This document shows, piece after piece, positions 59,304-64,000 of a stretch of 64,000 nucleotides of DNA (position 1 is the stretch's first letter; each line of letters opens with the position of its first letter). Source of the DNA: Ehretia macrophylla (Eukaryota; Streptophyta; Magnoliopsida; Boraginales; Ehretiaceae); assembly GCA_037974665.1 (NCBI GenBank), contig CM075782.1, forward strand, positions 40,724,851 to 40,788,850, given 5' to 3'. A program made the position numbers and the translations under genes. The notes under the pieces are model-generated. The model was not told the DNA's origin. It did not search any database and saw only the letters and a list, made by a program, of their open reading frames with translations.

Positions 59304-60600
59304 AAGCCGCATTTGACTCAAAAGGGATTATTATTTGCCACTACACAAGTTCAATCAACCTTGTTGTCCGAATTACGAGAGGCTCAACAGAAGGACCAAC
59401 AGTTTCAAAAGATTAAGGAAAGCAACACAGATTTCAAGTTTCATGATGATGGTATTTGGAGGTTCAGGAGTCGAATTTGTGTTCCTAATGACCCAGAGTT
59501 GAAAAAGAAGATTTTTGAAGAAGCCCATAACTCGAGATACACCATTCACCCCGGCAGAACAAAGATGTACCGGGATTTGAAGCAACACTATTGGTGGAAT
59601 AACATGAAGAGAGAGATTGCGGAGTTTGTGGCACGGTGTTTAACTTGTCAGAGGGTCAAGGCAGAACATCAACGACCAGTAGGCTTACTACAACCATTGG
59701 AAATTCCCCGATGGAAATGGGAACATATAACTATGGACTTTGTCATGGACCTGCCCAGGTCACAAAAGGGTCATGACGCCGTTTGGGTTATAGTGGATAG
59801 ATTAACTAAGTCAGCACACTTCTTACCAATGAACAAGGATGATAGTCCTGAGAAACTGGGAGATATGTATGTGGCGGATATTGTAAGGCTACATGGGATG
59901 CCTGTGAGTATTGTATCAGATAGGGACCCTTGTTTTACTTCCCGATTTTAGAAGAGATTACAAGAAGCTTTGGGGATGAAGTTGAGTTTTAGTACAGCTT
60001 ATGACCCTCAGACTAATGGACAATCTGAGAGAACTATTCAGATTCTGGAGGATATGCTGAGGGCGTGTGTTCTAGACTTTGGAAAAGGTTGGGAGAAGTA
60101 TCTGCCTCTAGCGGAGTTCGCTTATAATAACAACTATCGGGATAGCCCTATTTGAGGCATTGTATGGACGTAAGTGTCGATCCCCAATTTATTGGAATGA
60201 AGTAGGTGAGACGAAGAATTTTGACCCGACCCTACTACCAGAACTTATGAAGACTGTTGATAATGTCTACCTCATCTGGAAACGGATGCTTACCGCCCAA
60301 AGCAGGCAGAAAAGTTATGCAGACCGAGGGAGACGAAATTTGGAGTTTGAGGTCGGTGACAAGGTGTCCTTGAAGGTATCACCTCGGAGGAGACTAATTA
60401 AACATGGCAATGGTGGAAAATTGAGCCCGAGGTTTGTAGGATCATTTGGGATAATTGAGAAGGTTGGAAAATTGGCGTATCGTCTGGAACTACCCCAAAA
60501 CCTCTCCAATATTCATGATGCCTTCTATGTCTCAATGCTACGGAAGTATCACCCTGATCCATCACACATCTTGGAACCAGAGCCGTTGCAGCTTCGGGAG
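59304..60600 (+). pseudogene. Integrase section
   Basis: The zinc-binding HHCC region ends in CLTCQR (59637 on). The catalytic core has Asp in TMDF (59736), Asp in SDRD (59919) and Glu in GQSERT (60027). The GPY/F-like C-terminal region follows. TAG at 59949 lies between the second Asp and the Glu, and the frame changes near 60130-60140 before EALYGRKCR. Integrase would insert the cDNA copy. Confidence 0.9.
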
Positions 60601-60609
60601 AACTTGTCT

Positions 60610-60774
60610 TATGAAGAAAAGCCTATTCGAATTATAGACGAACAAGATTGGGAATTGCGCAACAAGTCGATACCGATGGTGAAAGTGTTGTAGGACCACC
60701 ATAGAGTCGAAGAAGCAACGTGGGAAAGGAGAGACCAGATGGAGCAGCAGTATCCAGCATTATTTCAAAGGTAA
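60610..60774 (+). pseudogene. Chromodomain at integrase C-terminus
   Basis: Short segment after the integrase with IDEQDWELRNKSIPMVKVL, then EEATWE and YPALF at the end. This is the Tekay-type chromodomain, known to steer chromoviruses to modified chromatin. A TAG at 60691 replaces a normally conserved Trp. The natural stop is at 60772. Confidence 0.82.
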
Positions 60775-60801
60775 TATTGAATTTCGGGATGAAATTCCTT
60801 T

Positions 60802-60814
60802 AAGGAGGGGAGGA
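60802..60814 (+). other. Polypurine tract
   Basis: AAGGAGGGGAGGA directly before the 3' LTR, followed by TGTGAG. It primes plus-strand DNA synthesis in LTR elements. The ATTTCGGGATGAAATTCC stretch just upstream is typical of Ty3/gypsy elements in plants. Confidence 0.88.
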
Positions 60815-63800
60815 TGTGAGGTCCGACCTCGATTTGCGTGCAATACCTTATTTCGTGTGCCCTAACCTTGAATTGCATGCCTTGACCTAGGTTTAAGAGT
60901 CGTGTCTTGATTTACGTGCATTCATTTAGAGTTGCGTGCATTTATTAGGAATACGTGCATTCGTCTCGTAGTATGTGCCTTACCTTGTAGTGCGTACCCT
61001 AAACCTAGGAAAGCGTACCCGTACGCTAATCAATAAAGAATCCTACACAAAGCACTAGACTATTAAATAATCCTACAAACTCCACTAACTCTTATTTTAA
61101 TCCTAAGTCAAATTCAATTCAATATTTTAATGTTCAAACATTCTTTATTCTTATTCTTTATTCCTATTCTTTTTGCAAAACCTATGCACCTCAAAATTCC
61201 ACACTTATTATAACCCATAATACCTTATTTTGAATCTGAAATTTCAGATTTTTAAGCTCCTTGGTCGGCCAAACCAAGGCCTTGTGACATGCTTTGCAAT
61301 TTAAAAATCATCATAGACAAGTTATGACACAAGCTCAAGACACCATGCAATAAAAAACTCCAAAATATCCTACCCAAAGCCACCATTCTCGGCCCTTGCA
61401 ATGCCATGCCAAAAAGCAATTCAAAATGCTTCAAAAGACAACACAAAATCAGATTTTTGCAAGCCTATAGCCGACCACATGCACAAACATACCATTTCTT
61501 TCTCTTAAGCTCTCATTCTCTCATTCTCTCTCTCTCTCTCGGCCAAGGCTTCATCCTTAAGCTCCATAGCTTAAGCTCTCATTCTAAGGCTCTCCTAGAC
61601 ACTCAAAGACTCTAAGGAACTCGACCATGGCAGCCCAAGCAAGCAAGAAGCAAGAAAAGATGCATGCAAGCTCATAGAACTCTTCATTTCGGCCCTAGGT
61701 ATGCTTTGATAGCTTTTCTTTCATTTCCTTTTGTTCTAATCATATGCACATGCTAAGAACATGATAACTAAGCTAGGAATTAAAGAACCACAAGCTATCT
61801 CTCGGCCAAGCAAGGAGATAAGACCTTTTTTGTGCATCTTCAAGAGCATTGTGCATCTTCATCTATTATCTTGCTAAGGTGAAGGTTAAACTCCTTTAAA
61901 AGCTTTCAAAAATCACATGCATGCCTTCATATGACTATATTTGCCTCTGTAGTTGTTGTATATGTGTGTATATGAGCTTATATAACCATGCATGGCTAGA
62001 TTTTTGGCTAGAACTTGAAGAGAGGTAAAAATCATGTAGTTGGAAGATCTCTGACTTGGTCGAGTGAAGTGCATTTGGCTTAGTAAATGATGTTGAAAAT
62101 GTGTGAACATTGGTAGGTTACTAGTTTTTCCAATTCTAAACATTTTTCATAGAAATAGGCCAAGGCCAATTTTGACTCTAAGGTCTCCAAAATGGTAAAA
62201 CATCGAAAGGTATCTAAATCTGGAAAAATTGGAAAGTTGAAGTAGAATCTGGCAGCCTTCTGATTTTGTAGAATGAAGCCATTTTAGTCTAGGAAATGAT
62301 GTCAAAAATGCATGAAAATTGGTAAGTTTATAGATTTTGTAGTTCTGGACATTTTTGTCAGAAATAGACCAAATCCAATTATGATTCTAAGATCCTCAAA
62401 ATTGGCAAAAATCGTAATGTGCCTAAAATTGGAGAATTTTGCGTAGTCTCACGGTTTTGGCCATAACTCCTAAGTCCGAACTCCAAATGATGCGAGGTTT
62501 GTTCCTAGATTTAAATCACTCATTAAGCTTTAATTTGAATTTTGTTCACTGAAATTGGAGACTTTTTGCTTGTCTAATCGAATATGGGAAAACAGACCAT
62601 TGCAGTGAAGGTTTTGTTTAGTGATGTGCTTAGAATCATGTTGAGACCTTGTTTGGGGTATTGAATGCTTGGAATTGTGGCACTTGGATGTTGTGTGGAC
62701 TGTTGTGGTTGTTTGAAGTTGCTTAATGTGATTTATGTATGGTTTGGGATCATTAATCGATGAATGGTATGCTTAATCGCACATTTAAACACGTAATTAA
62801 GACCCTAACGCTTATGACGTTTGTTAAGAGATGGCCTATTGGTTAAATGTGTCAAACTGTGTGGTTAATAGGCTTCCCGTATTTGTCCTTATAGCTCTAA
62901 ATGTGATATCCGATGACTGCATGTTGCTAAGTGAGCTATTCTTGTGTCCGGTCTCTTGTAAACGTCGTTGCATGCTTGTATAAACTTATGACTTGATACG
63001 TGAACCCTGAAATAAGTTATATGTCTTGATTTACATGTGTTACTCAGCTGCCCGTTTAATATGCATATGACTCTACATGTTTTACAAAATGCAAATTCAC
63101 GTCAAAGTATACCTCAAGTGTTTACCTGTCTATGTGCGATCTTATAAATGCTCGGAGGCAACCTACTTTGTTGTCCTCCTAATGTGATATGTTAAATGTT
63201 ATAATTGTGCATTGCATGCAAGGTTGCAACCTTTCTTTCTGGCATGATAGCGTTTCACGCACATTGGGCGGCATCGGGCGCATCAGGCTTGCCGGTGCTA
63301 CCGTGACTACCATGGTCCAATTCCCTCTCTCGCTTGGGGGCTAGACTTCCTCGGAGAGTTGGGTCATAGGATTTCGGGGTATGTCCGGAGTACACCCATT
63401 TGGTGTGATAAGTGGATGATTTGAAGTCAGCCGCAACAATTGTTATTGGAAATGAATTGAGAGCAAAAGGTCACTGTATCCTTTTCACTTTGTGATTAAG
63501 TACTCTCGCTTGGTTCCTAGAGGACCTCGGGGAGGAAAGACGGGTAATTGTGTTCGTTTATATTTATATTATGTTATAAACTTACTTGTGTTATATGTCA
63601 TGCTTTCAAAAAGGGTTTTTCATAGTTTAACCGGAAAAAGGGTTTTCAAAACATATTTCTCGTTCCCCCTCGCTGAGTTCATAAGGACTCACCCTCTTTT
63701 ATCATCTCAGGTGAAGAAAATCAGGAACAGGTACCTAAGGATAACGTTCCTATTGATAACTCCTTGAAGTGATTGCCTGCACTACGTGCCTTACTTGACT

Positions 63801-64000
63801 GTGACTATTTTGTGAACGATATGTTTGTTTTGAAGACTACCTCTTATGTTGTTTATCGTTGTTATTGTAAATGACCCTCGTTGTAATTTGGGGTCTAATT
63901 TTGGTTTGTACTGACTATAACTAGACAGACACTCTTTTGGTCATTTTGCTATCACCACTTTCAATAGTAGCTACTATAAGCTTATGAAGTATTAGGCAAA
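60815..64000 (+). mobile_element. 3' LTR (truncated by window end)
   Basis: First 3186 bp of the 3' LTR, aligned with 52466-55585 of the 5' LTR; the remaining ~407 bp lie outside. It has about 65 bp near its start (containing GCCCTAACCTTGAATTGC) that the 5' LTR lacks, so the 5' copy suffered a deletion, since the solo LTRs also carry matching sequence. It also contains a small extra GGCATCGGGC-type duplication near 63270. No gene. Confidence 0.93.
61525..61540 (+). repeat. (TC)8 microsatellite in 3' LTR
   Basis: Matches the (TC)11 of the 5' LTR but is three units shorter. Confidence 0.9.

Larger units (their letters stand above)
56271..60774 (+). pseudogene. gag-pol: Decayed gag-pol polyprotein gene of Tekay-like element
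   Basis: One continuous reading frame once covered Gag to integrase. The start ATG at 56271 (MAGPSTRNTNRG) follows a leader of about 255 nt after the primer site. In-frame stops lie at 56316, 56337, 56772, 56913, 57519, 58671, 59133, 59274, 59301, 59949 and 60691. The frame changes near 60130-60140, and the last part runs to a natural end at 60772-60774. All domain cores remain readable, so decay is recent relative to the family. Nearly all stops fit C-to-T or G-to-A changes at CAA, CAG, CGA or TGG codons, the pattern expected from cytosine methylation in silenced DNA. No functional polyprotein can be made. Confidence 0.92.
52466..64000 (+). mobile_element. Tekay/Del-type chromovirus LTR retrotransposon, 3' end outside window
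   Basis: Ty3/gypsy element inserted in the 5S array: 5' LTR, tRNA-iMet-type primer-binding site, gag, protease, reverse transcriptase, RNase H, integrase and chromodomain in that order, then polypurine tract and 3' LTR. The 3.5-kb LTRs, the iMet primer site, and a C-terminal chromodomain ending in an EEATWE...YPALF pattern are known marks of the Tekay (Del) clade. The expected full length is about 11.9 kb, ending near position 64407. Eleven in-frame stops and a frameshift make it non-autonomous. Confidence 0.92.

Overview
The window is nuclear DNA from a land plant, almost certainly a flowering plant. I cannot name the species. The evidence is a long tandem array of 5S ribosomal DNA whose genes match the plant 5S rRNA pattern, interrupted by plant-type Ty3/gypsy LTR retrotransposons of the Tekay/Del chromovirus kind. 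I found no ordinary host protein-coding gene. The only recognisable protein-coding capacity is one decayed retrotransposon gag-pol region.

Layout: the 5S array occupies 1-23704, 27292-30259, 33823-43366 and 45829-52465. It holds 65 recognisable 5S copies of 90 nt or more plus one 28-nt relic, all on the minus strand, in a unit of about 680 bp (a 118-bp gene and a spacer of about 560 bp). The first four units are a shorter class of about 530 bp whose spacer lacks about 150 bp. Three solo LTRs interrupt the array. Those at 23705-27291 and 30260-33822 are on the minus strand and belong to the same family as the full element further right. The one at 43367-45828 is a second, related family. Each is flanked by a 5-bp target duplication, and subtracting the LTR plus one duplication restores a normal unit of 678-682 bp. 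At 52466 a near-complete element begins on the plus strand: 5' LTR 52466-55992, primer-binding site, gag-pol 56271-60774, polypurine tract, and a 3' LTR from 60815 that runs off the window (its last ~400 bp are missing). The array probably resumes beyond the window.

State of the array: hardly any two 5S copies are identical. Most carry 4-14 differences from the local consensus, often at CpG sites, and some have lost the 5' end or part of the gene. This resembles a poorly homogenised, probably silenced block rather than an active, uniform 5S locus. Shared rare variants show how it evolved: neighbouring duplicated blocks, a block shared over 38 kb, and a tentative higher-order repeat of 11 units (about 7.46 kb).

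The gag-pol region keeps recognisable Gag, two zinc knuckles (one damaged), protease, reverse transcriptase, RNase H, integrase and chromodomain sections in order. It carries eleven in-frame stop codons and one frameshift and cannot encode a working polyprotein. I found no evidence of a wholly new biological system. The points most worth following up are the higher-order and recombination structure of the degenerate 5S array and the conserved palindromes in its spacer.
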